NCBI RefSeq assembly: GCF_029784155.1
Contig: NC_073691.1
Location: forward strand, 52,806,490-52,870,489
Length of the DNA stretch: 64,000 nucleotides
Origin: Uranotaenia lowii
Taxonomy: Eukaryota; Arthropoda; Insecta; Diptera; Culicidae
Direction: 5' to 3'
A program made the position numbers and the translations under genes. Positions 21,504 through 33,940 of the stretch are shown in pieces (positions within the stretch are counted from its first letter, which is position 1; every line of letters starts with the position of its first letter). The notes under the pieces are model-generated. The model did no database searches, was not told the DNA's origin, and saw only the letters and a list, made by a program, of their open reading frames with translations.

Positions 21504-23930
21504 CACAAACGCCATCATAAATTCATAAAAAACAACATAAAATAGTGTACACAGTACAATGTTTTGTTTGTAAAAAGTGTCACAAAAATCAACAAGAACT
21601 TTTAACTGTAATTCACACATAAAATTATAACTAACACAAAAAATCCAACACATTTTACAACACACAGTTTGAAACAGAAACCGACAGCAATATATGATAT
21701 GCCGTATCAAACCGGACAAAAAACGACAACTTTTTCGGTAAGATTCACTTAAATTCAGTAGACTTTTGCAATAAAATTCAGTCCCTGATGAAGATCCTAT
21801 CCGGATCGAAACGTTGGATATTTAAGTTATTTTTACTTGAAACTTGAGACTGAAAGCCGATAATCAACCCACTCAATGAATCTGAATTCTGTATTTTGAA
21901 CCTGAATAAAAATTCTGAATTCCTTATTTGAAACCGATTTCTTAATCTAAATTCCAAACAAAAATTTCCAAATTTGTTTTGTGAATAACATTTAAATGCA
22001 TGGATGGAAATTGATGAAATTTTCAATGAAGCTACCTATTAATGTAATATGTACTATTACCGTATGCAATTCATTCATACCGAGCGAAAATTATAGCAGT
22101 TTTCAAATAATCGAAAATCGAAAATTAATGTTAGCGAATCGAACACCCCCTGTTCATCTGTCAATCAAACTGCTCGAAAACTACAGCTCATTGTTCAAAA
22201 CACTGTCAAAAGCCTCAAAGCACACTTCCGCTGACTCATTCCATCCAAGTGTTCCGAAAGAAACGACATCTCGTGTGATAGATTGTCGGAAAACAGTTCA
22301 TAGAAAACCGTGTACTACCCCGAATCCCTGGAAGGATAATCCTCCGGTGCGGTGATCTAATACATGATATAAGGTAATGCGTATTCTGGACCAATATCGA
22401 ACAAAATAATTCAACACATACAATCCATAGGGATAAATTATAATTTGCACGTTGCTTCGCCCGGAACACGCTTCCAAAGTGATCTGACACTCGAACGGAT
22501 TGTAGGTAGGGACCGTGGAGAGGCCTAGAGTTGTTCCAGATAGAAGGTAACATGATAAACATAACATCGAAGAACGTTACTCAGAAACATGCACCCTCAG
22601 GTATATTGAACCATCTATTGAACGTATTTCCATTCCCTGATACAAGTTCCGAGAGTGATCGAACACACAGCCCGATTGATGTCTGGACACGGAAGAGGGA
22701 TCAGGAATAGCCTGGGACAAAAGGAAGTAGTGCTTATAAATTATCACATACAATGCATCGAACAGTGTATTTCAAATGCATCTCCCGACTCACAGGGTCA
22801 TCCCTACGTTCGATAATTCGAGCACTATTCGATCGAACACTACGAAACATAAGAAGCACAACTGGGTCAGTACATGAGCAAGATATCAAGGAGCAGAATT
22901 GGATTTCGGGATTCCGATAAGCGACAGCACTTGCATGGAAATTGTATGACAGGCGACTGCATGCTGAACCTAGCTTACGATTAACATAGCTAAAGGTTAA
23001 GGTAGGCCCAAATCATCCGAAACGAAACAGAACGTTTCCTAACAATCTTCCCACTCACAGATACCGCAGACGAAATCGGATAGGAAAATCTCGGGCATAT
23101 TCTTATTTGAAATTGAAGACTCGGACAAAGCCCTCGTCTGGAGGTAAATTACATCTGATGGTTTAATCCAATTAGAATTTCATTCAATGCCTTGTCTGTA
23201 GGGCTTTTATGCAGGATCGAGATCGTCAGTCTGGTATAATCCGGTTAACCAACTCATCCAGTATACCAACACACGGAGTGGCCTGAAGATTCTTCGATCC
23301 AAGTGTGCGTAATAATTCCGGAGAAATGAAAACCACAACGTCAAGGAATCTGATGCTGTGAAGCTCAGCTGTTTGTCGAACACGAGACTGCATCTATCGC
23401 TCATGCTAATCGTCGTTACCACACTACGAATTTCTGACGTCCGAAAGCCAGAGAGTCGTGTCTTATGTTGTGGAAGCGGTATTTGTTGCAGAAGAGAAGT
23501 GACTGTGTGTTGCGTGCATGAGAAGAGTTTGGCGAATCGAGTCGCTTAGTGGTGGTAGATCGTGAGCGCAAAGCCAACTCACCAACACATCAACAGTGCA
23601 TGTTTATCGGATTTTGTTTTGATTCTCCATCGTGCATGGGCTTCGTGGAGGATTCTAATAAGTGTTTTGTTCCTGAATCAGCTGTTTTGAGGCAGGGAGC
23701 AACGAACTCGCTCTTCAACCCAACCGTTAGCACGGCTGTAGCGGTTCTGTCTTGTTTCATCCTTCCTTTCCTGAATTGCAAGGGGGAATGAGCCATCATA
23801 CTTGCTCACGAATCAGCTGATCTACGTGTACCTGTGTATCACACCAGAACTTCGTTTGCATGCAGCATGCCGGGGCCCCGTGCACAAAAACAAACGGAGC
23901 AGTGGCGTCACTAGGCTAAGGAGGTAAATT
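21504..23930. other. unassigned, GC-moderate segment
   Basis: From about 22030 to 23900 the base composition is more balanced than its surroundings, with several frames of 60-119 codons on both strands. None looks like a known protein or joins by splicing. ATCAGCTGATC-like words recur. It may be an unrecognised old element or unique sequence. Confidence 0.3.
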
Positions 23931-25040
23931 AGCATTAAGAATCGAAAATATTGAATTGTAGGCATTTATAATCGTAAGGACCATATTGTTTCTGCCAAGG
24001 GCAAATAATCACTTCTGATCAAAATATTACATGCTATCATGCTACACAGAATTTTTTAGATTGCTTCTTGATTAGGTAAAGAGTATCTTCATCAAAATTA
24101 AAGTCAAACCATCAAACGGTACAATCCTTAATGAGAGAGTCGGTTATAGTACGTGTACAAAATTTGGTGACAATCTGTCTAAAGGTTAATTGTCAAATAT
24201 TTTTGAACAGGATCGAGAGAAATCCAGTGAAGTCCCAGTGGAAGAACCAAAAACGTCAGGAAATCAACTTTTCGACGAAAGTTCACATGGTAAATCGGTA
24301 AAGGAATCCTAGAGGACTCAATAGTGAGTTAAAGTTTGAATAATATTGAAGATATTTGATTTCATGAAGTAGAGATTTTTTCAAACTCAATCCGGAAATA
24401 TGAATAGAGGAAGTGATAAAAAAAAAGTCAAATTTTTCTGAATGGTTCATCTAGCTGACTTATAAATAGCCTTAACTCCGTGTCTGCAAGGTAAAAAAGC
24501 TGCCCACGGATAAAATTAGCAAAGTCCGGAGGTAAAATCGTGCGCAAAATATTTTGGCTGCTTGTGAAGAAATATTTTGAAAAATTTCATAACGGTCAGC
24601 AATACGAACTCTTTAGAAGTCACCTGGCAGGTTTCCAACTCGAAACATTTCGATGACATGTCTTGCCTGTATTTCCCACAGATAAAAAAGGAGAAAAAAA
24701 AATTTAAAAAAAATTATAGTTTTTGAGGAGGCTAACAATCTGTAGAAACTACAATGTACTTAGTCTTTCATAAAAATGGATACGATAAATGGCTAAAAAT
24801 ACAACAAAGACTGCCTCCAAATGCGACCGTTTTCTCTGCAAATTCATAACTGTGATCACAGAAGTTGATTTTTTTTTATATGCTAATAAAGTAAAACATT
24901 CGAGCAAAATTCGGGAGAAATCCAGGAAATCTGGCAACCTCAGTGAGTCTCAATTTATTAAAAATTCTATATTCGGGACTGTTCTCGAATTTTATTCACC
25001 AACTTCTTTTGTGAATAACTTCTGATAGCGATTTTCGAAT
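23931..25040. other. AT-rich non-coding, nothing recognised
   Basis: Ordinary intergenic or intronic sequence. The 78-codon frame at 24789-25025 has no support. Confidence 0.4.
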
Positions 25041-26035
25041 AGGGGAGATGAGGGCATAACGAGCACCCAGGGCATAATGAGCACTCCTTTTTTCTACATA
25101 TGTACGTATTTTCTTAAACAAATTTTCACATGGACTTGTTTGGTACTATCCATAGTATTAATTTTTCACCAAAAAAGAAATATCCTTGTCATCTTTACAG
25201 AAATATTAAAGAATAACCAGCTAGGTTCTCAAGTGACGAAAATATTATAATTTTTGAGCATCACCAAATAAGCATTTATGACCTTTAAACCATCTTGATC
25301 TGAATTTTCAACATCATAAAATTTTTGATTTTCACTTTAATCAATTTTAAAACGCTTTTTTACTTTAATTTGTTCACTAGAGGCGAGCAGAGCACTATCA
25401 ATGAAGGCATAATGAGCATTTTCTGCAGGGGAATCTAGCAGCGAATTCAACTCGATGAAGTCAACTGAATAAAAGAGCTACAGCTTGGCTTAATTCGTCT
25501 GTCGATTTGGCCTACTGGTAAGGTGTCGGAGTGGTAATCAGTAGACTCGAGTTCGATTTCTATTCGAGGGGATTTTTTTTGCACATACCATTCATGATTG
25601 ATTTTTTTTATTGTTACATTATACGGCTAATAGCATCAAAGCATCATCCGTCAAACAAAACACCAGAAACAACCAGAAATGTATGAGCATGTGTTAATCC
25701 TTTGAATTCTACAAACAGACCTAGATTATTTTGTTATTGCTTTGTTTGATGAATCTACGCCTCACCGTTTAGTGCAATCATGATCATGAATGATAAGTGA
25801 AAAAAAACCACCAGCACCAGGAATCGAACTCGAGCCTACTGATTACCTCTTCGACATCTTACCAATAGGCCAAATCGACAGACTATACAAGTCAAGCTGT
25901 AGCTCTATTACTCAGTTGACTTCATCGAGTCGAATTTGCTACTAGAATCCCCGGCCAAAAACGCTCATTATGCCTTCATTAATGGTGCTCATACTGCCTC
26001 GGGGGGTTTCTCATTATGCCTCTACAGTGACTGGT
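25041..26035. mobile_element. foldback element with tRNA-like modules in both arms
   Basis: Two arms of about 210 bp (25390-25598 and 25779-25990) are inverse copies around a loop of about 180 bp. Shared words include AATGAAGGCATAATGAGC, AACTCGATGAAGTCAACTGA, AGAGCTACAGCTTG and CTGTCGATTTGGCCTA. Extra GGCATAATGAGCA words at 25069 and 26010 suggest outer limits of about 25041 and 26035. Each arm carries a tRNA-like unit (about 25504-25575 + and 25812-25878 -). No transposase; non-autonomous. Confidence 0.7.
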
Positions 26036-26626
26036 TTTCAGCTTACGGCAAAAAATTTTAAAATGCATTTTTAAACGTTTTTATCTACTTTTTCAAGTTT
26101 CATCCAATTAGGCAATAGACTATTTGAGTGTCTGAACACGAAACAATTATGTAATTCACACACTACAGCTGTTCTCTATGGTTTTGGCCTTAGTTTTAAA
26201 TCGAGATTATTATCCTTGATTAACTTTAGTCGTTCATCAAAATTTGATTAAAAATTAAAAATTTCGAGGTTTGAGAAGAACATTTTGGTTGACATTTTTT
26301 GGATCCTCTATCCCTCAAACTCGCATTTTGGTCAAGTATTGCACCGCCAAGTAACAACATCACTAGAACCAGTATAAAATTGCCTTTCTTGTTCATATAT
26401 GTAGTTTTATTACCTAAATCTTGCGTTAACATACTCAAAATCCAGTTCAAAGCCGAATTTAGGTGTAAGATTTAGTCTTAGAAATTGCAGATTGATAAAA
26501 ATTTCTAAAAACAGCCACCTTTGAGCATCTGTCAAGAGTCCAGTGTTTCATGTTTTATGAATCTAAAGATGCAAAAATGTCACAAATTACGTCAACTTTA
26601 AAAAAAAATTCTGACTGGAACTTTAG
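26036..26626. other. AT-rich non-coding, nothing recognised
   Basis: No coding or repeat signal. It ends at the TAAG array. Confidence 0.45.
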
Positions 26627-27232
<606 letters not shown>

Positions 27233-27349
27233 GTAATTTCAATAAAATTTGTAAAAATGCACACCAAACGAATATTTTCCAAATATGTGCTTGCAGGAGC
27301 AACTAATTCTGATATCAGAACCTTAGTAAGAAATTGTTACTTAGAAAGA

Positions 27350-28790
27350 AATGAATCGACAACAATTTTCCAGCGTCATTGAACCTTTCCCAAGGTTGAA
27401 GCATCGAACCTTAAAAGATATTATCAAACCAAAACGCCTCCATCTATTCGGTATCGTCTCAATCGGAACGATTTATTGCTCAATTTGTGAGCAATTGAAC
27501 CAACAAAGCCGCTAACAACTGTCCGTGTCCAGTGTCCATTTCACATAACTAGTTTAGTTAGGTATCCAAACAGGTCTTTCCAATCTTCCAAAACGAATTT
27601 TTACTTTCCGTCATTTTCCACCCACGAGATGCCTGTTTTCAAACACAAGCCCGTCGGTTGAGCCTCGGAGTTTCACCAATTTTGCCAGTGCTTCGTGATA
27701 CAATTTTCCGATTCAGTAGCTGCAGTTATTGAACTTGGCTGCACCTTGCTGCACTTCCCATTTCCAAAACCACTTAATTTTTTATTTTTATAAACGGTTT
27801 AAAAAAACCTACCCTTTTCCACAAACTTTGCACCATCTTCACACACTTTTTCCGACGTTCTTCAAACTTCAATGTTTCAAACACTGAATCTTAATCGAAT
27901 TCAACTTTTTTGTTCAAAAACATTCCATAAACGAGAACCAATCGATCCGGAACTCGAGTCAATAACTTCTGCGTTTGATTGGGTTTTTTTCGCTCTCCGA
28001 AAGCAGGAAAACCACACGTTTTCCAACTCAAACAAAAAAAAGGAAACCACCAAAAATTGCGCCAATCAAGTTGTGGCGCCTCAAGCTCGACGTTCGCTCG
28101 CGTAAACGGGAAGAAGCGATCCAAATCGCGACGCGTCTGTTCAGGGACTGACGGCGGCTGGCGATCGTACGATGGACTTGGGTACGTGCCGATCTGCTAG
28201 AAGCTTTGCGCGAAAAGTTTGCGCGCAGAAATGGGAAAAATAATAACGAGGAGCAACGCAAAAAAAAATCACATCAACTAACTAAGTAACTGCATACTTA
28301 GAGGGGGCTTGACTTGGGTCCGGTCTGCGGTAGGAATTCCGAAAGGGAGAACCTGCCTCGGACGCATTAGTTTCTTCCGATGGAGAAGGTGGGGGTGGCG
28401 TCGCGACGTTCGGGAAAACACCGATAAACTGGACTTGCTTTGGAGCGCCCAGAAAAATGACGACGGAATAACCTGTCCGATCAGCTTACTTTAGAGCGAC
28501 TCACCAGGTATAGTCATAGTCTAGGAATCACACAAAGTCTGAGGAGGTTTGGCGAGTGACTAGCTAGACTGCTACTTATCGGAAAGGGTAGACGACCCTT
28601 GTTTTGAGTCGTCCAGTGGAGCTTTGTGATTAAGGCAAAAGCGTCAAACGGAAGAATTTGAACTGTTAAAATTGAGTGCCAGGGATCGTGTACCTACTGT
28701 CCAATTAGTCGAAGTACTAAATGTGCGTTAAAGTTTAGCGATCGCCAGCTCAAATCGATTGTCGCTAACAGCGACTAAAGACCATCGAAT
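27350..28790. other. complex, less AT-rich segment, possible gene 5' region
   Basis: Composition differs from the flanks: more balanced, many CpGs and no repeat matches. Several frames of 60-77 codons overlap on both strands, but none is convincing. It may contain a promoter and untranslated exon (see 28080-28240). Confidence 0.35.
28080..28240. promoter_or_regulatory. CpG-dense patch, candidate core promoter
   Basis: About two dozen CpG dinucleotides in 160 bp, unlike anything else in the non-coding part of the window. The minus strand contains TCAGTC, an arthropod initiator match, near 28152. No TATA box stands out. A developmental-type promoter for a gene with a distant first coding exon is one reading. 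Confidence 0.3.
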
Positions 28791-29737
28791 TGGGAATAGA
28801 ACAAATAGGTGTATCTAACATTTTTCTAACATTTTTCAATCATTGTAAAAAGGAGTCAATAAAAAGTGTTAAATTTTGTGAGAATTTGGAAAACACGAAA
28901 TTTTTATATGGAATTTTTTTAACAATTCTCTCTTGCGGTTCGAGATTGATGCTCCGCTCTGAATTCCCTAGCTTTACTACAGACTTTTGCAGCATTATCG
29001 GTAAATGCGTTTGCCAGGAAAGCCACAGATTGCGGGTTCAAATCTTACAGACTTTAGTTGGCATTTTTGCAAAATTCTCCAAACATTTTTTTTAATTTAA
29101 CTTCTCTGAAGTTTTTCAATGACCCGGTGTGTTTTGCAACACCTTCCAAGAATAAATAAAATTTTAGGAAATGATTTAAATTTGTTTCTTTTTGTTGGAA
29201 ACATTTAGAATAATTTAGAAGCAACCGCTTTGAAATGCAAGCTTCAACTGGAGTTTCGAATAACACTACAAAGATGATTAAATCAATTTTTTTTTTTTTT
29301 TAAATTTGATCGCTTAATTAGTTTTCAATGATCTGCATTTTTTGCTCCGTTTTTATACCTTCACATTGATTCGTTAATTATGCCAGAATGTTTGTTGTAC
29401 TGGTATGATTTCCTCACCATTTACCCCTTCCAAGAGGGGAGGTTTCACAAACTGACAAATGGATACTTTTTTAGTAAATAAATAACATCACACGTCGTTC
29501 CATTTTTCTGATAAGTTTTAGAGATTAAGGTTTAGAGATTAAAGAAGCCCCTCTAGAGGTAGAGATCCAATTTTTTCGTAATTAAAAACCCGATCAAATT
29601 GAACTTGATTCGATTCTTGGTTTATGCGAAACAATTGTATGGAAGCTTCCCTTTTTCCTAACATTATGCCCAATTAAAGGAGAAAGGAGTCTCAAATAAG
29701 CTGATCATGTTTTCCCGAATCCGAATTCCCAAATTTT
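28791..29737. other. AT-rich non-coding, nothing recognised
   Basis: The frame at 28790-29095 (101 codons) has no domain-like features. No other signal. Confidence 0.4.
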
Positions 29738-30180
29738 ATATATAAAAATGGAGGCGTTTTCTTTGTAACATCATCACGTATAAAGGGACGGTCGGAATGA
29801 AGTGAAATTTGGTATCCGAGGGTTTTTCGAGCAAAAGATGGTTTGTATAATAATTTCAAGGATCTTACTTTTTATGGAAGAGAGGCTCCTATACAAAATC
29901 AACTAGAAATGGGACACAACTCGAACAAGTTGAACACGATTTTCATGAAAACTGATTCACGAACACAAAGAAGTAAAAGGTGTTTAGATGAATTAAATAT
30001 TTTCAAACGATTTATTTAGTAAAAGATAAAACGAAGTTCCATTTGCTCGAATGGTTCTCAAGTTATGGTAAAAATAATTAAAGATATTGGAGCCCCCCTC
30101 CTAGTTTCGAGTAAATCGATTCTGTAATTTCTGAGCCTATTGGGAACAGACAGACAGACAGAAATCCGTTTTTCTATATG
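29738..30180 (-). repeat. dispersed element, leader-bearing family
   Basis: It begins TATATATAAAAATGGAGG and ends in CAGACAGACAGACAG. Read on the minus strand, the right end is the leader of the family at 31149 and 49881 (GTCTGTCTGTCTGTTCCC). The left end carries a related TATATATAAAAATG start, so the ends are roughly inverted. Confidence 0.55.
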
Positions 30181-30204
30181 AACATTATACCGCTGCAAAA
30201 AACG

Positions 30205-30985
30205 ACTTTTTGCTGCCATATGTTTTTTCGATGCCTTTTAGGTCACCAAGCATCAGTGTGAAATTTGAGAAGATTTGGTTGATTCCTGAGTTAGCGCAAC
30301 GCGTTTCAATTTTGTATGGAAATTTGTATGGAAGGAGAAATTTTTGCACGTTAAGCCATGTAGAAAATTCAAATAAGCTTGAAATGAAGTCGGTCTTTGA
30401 TTTTTGGTTTTGACTTTTCTTACGCTTATTTTTTTTTCTAACCTGATAAGTAGCTAAGAATTTCATGAAAAATGTTATAACCATTTCAAAATAAAAAATC
30501 TGAATCCATTGAAAAGAATTTAAAAATGGCAGACTATGCTTGCTAGGGCTGTTATTAATAGCATGAAATGATTTTGCAAAGGTTTTTTAAATCAATAAAT
30601 TTTCTGGCAATGCAAAGCAGTTTTTTGAGATTTTTTATTTTGATAAAACGACTACACAGCTTTCAAATAAGCTGACAAAAAAGCAAAAATTAAAAAAAAA
30701 GTGATTTGGATTTTTTTTTTGTTTAAGTTCGGATAACTTTTCTGGGGTACAAGTTAGGTTTGTACTTTGTTCACATGAATTAAACTGCAATAATCGAGCG
30801 AAAGTTTTCATCTACAGTTGAATTTTTTGGAACTTTCAGTACATCTCTGGCAATTTTTGAATGAAAAATTTTGTTTTCCCATACAGATTTCCATACAAAA
30901 TTTAAAGTCGTTGCGCTAATTCAGGACTGAATGGATCGCTTCAAAAAAAAAAATTATTGCTATTTCTGGCAGCAAAAACAACCAA
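30205..30985. mobile_element. foldback element, imperfect long inverted repeats
   Basis: The left arm (about 30205-30335) and inverted right arm (about 30865-30985) share TTTTTGCTGCCA, CCTGA.TTAGCGCAACG and AATTTTGTATGGAAAT. The centre is AT-rich without a transposase. Probably a non-autonomous DNA element. Confidence 0.55.
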
Positions 30986-31148
30986 AAAAAGCTATGGGGG
31001 ATGTAAAAAATTAAGGTAAAATGAAATTTCTATACAAAACTTGCAATCTAATGTACATAGATCTCAAAATATTCAACTAAAGTTAACACCTTGTATTTCG
31101 CATAAAAACGTTAATCTCTAATCGCTAGGTAGTCCGCTAAGTTTTTGT

Positions 31149-31982
31149 TATCTATATAAAAATGAATGTTTGTCTGTCTGTCTGTTCTTTAGACTCGAAA
31201 ACTACTGAACCGATCAATGTAAAAGAGTGCAAGAGTGCAAGAGTTTTTGGGGTCGGAGATGGTTTCTAAAATACTTTCAAACAGCTCCGACTTGAAGAAG
31301 GGGAAGCTTCCATACAAAATAATTAAAAACATGACACAATTCGAACAATTTCTGGAAACTACTGAACCGATCAACATGAAATATGATGTGTAGCCGTTTT
31401 TAAGACCAGGAATTATTTCTATAATACATTCAAATCTCTATGAATTGAAAAAGAGAGGGCTCCCATACAAAATTAACATCAAATTGACAAAATTCGAACT
31501 ATTTTCGGAATCTATTTAACCGATCAATGTAAAATTTGCTGTGTAGCCGTTTACAGGACCGGGAATAATTTCCAAAATACTATCAAAACCTTCCAAATTC
31601 TAAAAAGAGAGGCTCCTATACAGAAATAACAAATATTGACAAAACTTTAACAACTTTCCAAGGCTTTTTGTTAAAAATTGACAAACGTAAGTATTTTGGC
31701 AAAAAAGTTTTAGTAAAATTTGATGAGATATTGTACTGATGAACGCTTCCCATATTCAAGAATTAAGATTTTCATCTATATTTGTTATTAGCTAATATTT
31801 GTCTTGTATGTACGACCCCCTCCAGAAGGGGTCATCCGAAAATCTGAAAACATTTTTTATCATTCCTAGTCTTAATGAACATCCATGCCAAATTTCAGAC
31901 CTCTAGCTCTTAAGACGGCTGAGTCTATAGAGGACAAACAAACATACAGAAATTGCTTTTTATATATATATATATATAGATT
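31149..31982 (+). repeat. dispersed element, family A, about 155-bp tandem units
   Basis: The leader TCTATATAAAAATGAATG plus GTCTGTCTGTCTGTTC is followed by diverged tandem units marked by ACT(A/T)CTGAACCGATCAA at about 31201, 31358 and 31511. Shared blocks are GTGTAGCCGTTTT and CCATACAAAAT. It ends in a TATATA run that roughly inverts the leader. No coding frame. Structure suggests a non-autonomous rolling-circle or similar element, but the class is uncertain. Confidence 0.6.
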
Positions 31983-33860
31983 AAAATGAATGTTACAAAT
32001 GAACAAAAATATTAAAAAACTCGAATTATTTTCAAGTGACCGTTGCACTCAAAGTTTATTTATGATGAGATAGTTGATTGAATTTTCAAAACCGTTTCTG
32101 TTTTGGCTCCCATATAAAAATACCGTGAATTATAGAAATACCCAAATTCGGTACACATACAAGTCTTGATGTAATGCGATAATTTACCAATTTGAAATTC
32201 TCTTCCAACTTTTGTGAATGCTCCCATACAGATCCAACGTAAGATTTTACATTAATCGGAAAAACTTTAAATGGTTTGTACCAAGCTGGTCGTGGTTTGT
32301 ATTGATACTTAAGTTTTGATTAAATGTTTTTTCTGTGTTTCAGCATATAACCTTCTTAAACAATTTCTAAGTAACTTCACTAAGTTTGGTAAACAAGTCA
32401 GATCTGATAATGAAATGATTCAGTTGAAAAAACTCCTCCATCTTCCACCTACTCCTATTTTTTTAAAGGACGGGAAATTTTTCAGAAATAAAAAAAGCCA
32501 TTTCTTCAATATTCAATAACAGAAATGATAAAAATTGAAAAAAATTGTAAAGAATTTTCATATATTTTTTAAATTGTAGTATGTATTTAAAAAAAAATAT
32601 ACACACCTTTCTAGGAAAAAAACAATAATAAATGTTGAAGGTTAATTCTTTAACTCACATAACAAAACCAATTCATTTCTAAATTATTAGAATTAAGGAA
32701 CAATTACTTTTTTTCTTAAATATAATTCATATCATATATACTGGGAATTTTTACAAAAAGGTCGCTATTTGTGAAAATGCAAAAAAATGGGATTTAAAAA
32801 AAATATATTTTTCTTTAAAACAGAATTTAAGAATCTGAGCCAAATATACAAATTTTGAAAATGAAACGAAAAATAAATTCAAAATCAGAATTTCTTTCAA
32901 AAACAAATATTATTTGAAATGTGTTTCAAATCACACCGGATTAGCTAGTAACATTACAAAGTGAGTTATTTCGGTTCCGGGATGGTGTTTTATGATTCCT
33001 TCAAAAAGCATTTATATTCAACATCTACAAAAAATTATCATAAACAGTGTGAAATGACACAGCGAAAAACAAAAAAAAAAATGCAGAATTAGTCTTAAAC
33101 AAGGTTTCAGCGGAAGTCTTATGAGGAATTCCTAAGTAAATAAAACTTGAATATACTACTCTACGGGGAGATCATCCATCTTAAAAAGTGGGATAATCTT
33201 TAAAAAAAAGGTCGTTCGCATTTGTTTACAAGATTAAGATACTGAATATTTATTAGATAACACATGGAAAAGATAAAAAAAATCATTGTTATCATTTCAA
33301 GATAACAAAAATCTAAGGCTTATTTCTTTAGGCTCCCTTAAAATGTTGATTTAAAATGCTTTTCGTGATAGCATGAATAAGCATTCAAGGGAAATTATTT
33401 AAATTTCTTTTTGAAACCCCACAATTATTAGCTATTGAATAATAAGGAAACGATGAACATTGTAAATAATTCAAATTAAAACATTAAAAAACCCAACAAA
33501 CTTATAACTTTACATGGCCAAACTTGGGAAAAAATTGTTAAAAGGATGAATACAAAGCTTCCAACATTTCTAAAAGTCAGACAACTCATAAATATTTATA
33601 TTTTGGTGAACCCGGGCAAGGCTGGGTAAAATCAGCTTGTTTTCTATAAGATTTATCAATTCTTACACAACCCAGCAAACATTTATGAAGGTATAACGCA
33701 GAAACAACAGAATTATTGAAACAAATATACCAGATGAAAAGATTGTATTAAACTTACCAAAATAGCATATAGCTACAAAAGTGGAGGCGATATATCTGCA
33801 ATGACAAGATTCCAACGATTCGATTTTCCCACAAAAAGCAAAATAAACAAAAAAAAAATT
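31983..33860. other. AT-rich non-coding, nothing recognised
   Basis: No gene-like signal. The frames at 32316-32519 and 33663-33917 have no support. Confidence 0.45.
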
Positions 33861-33930
33861 TCCCCGACCGAGATTTGAACTCCAGTCCTCCGAGTTCGCT
33901 GTCCGATATCCTACCACGATGCCAACTCAT
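33861..33930 (-). repeat. degenerate tRNA-like module
   Basis: The minus strand has an A-box-like TGGCATCGTGGTAGGA and a B-box-like GAGTTCAAATC about 45 nt later, followed by a T-rich run. Confidence 0.5.
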
Positions 33931-33940
33931 CAGTTGATAT

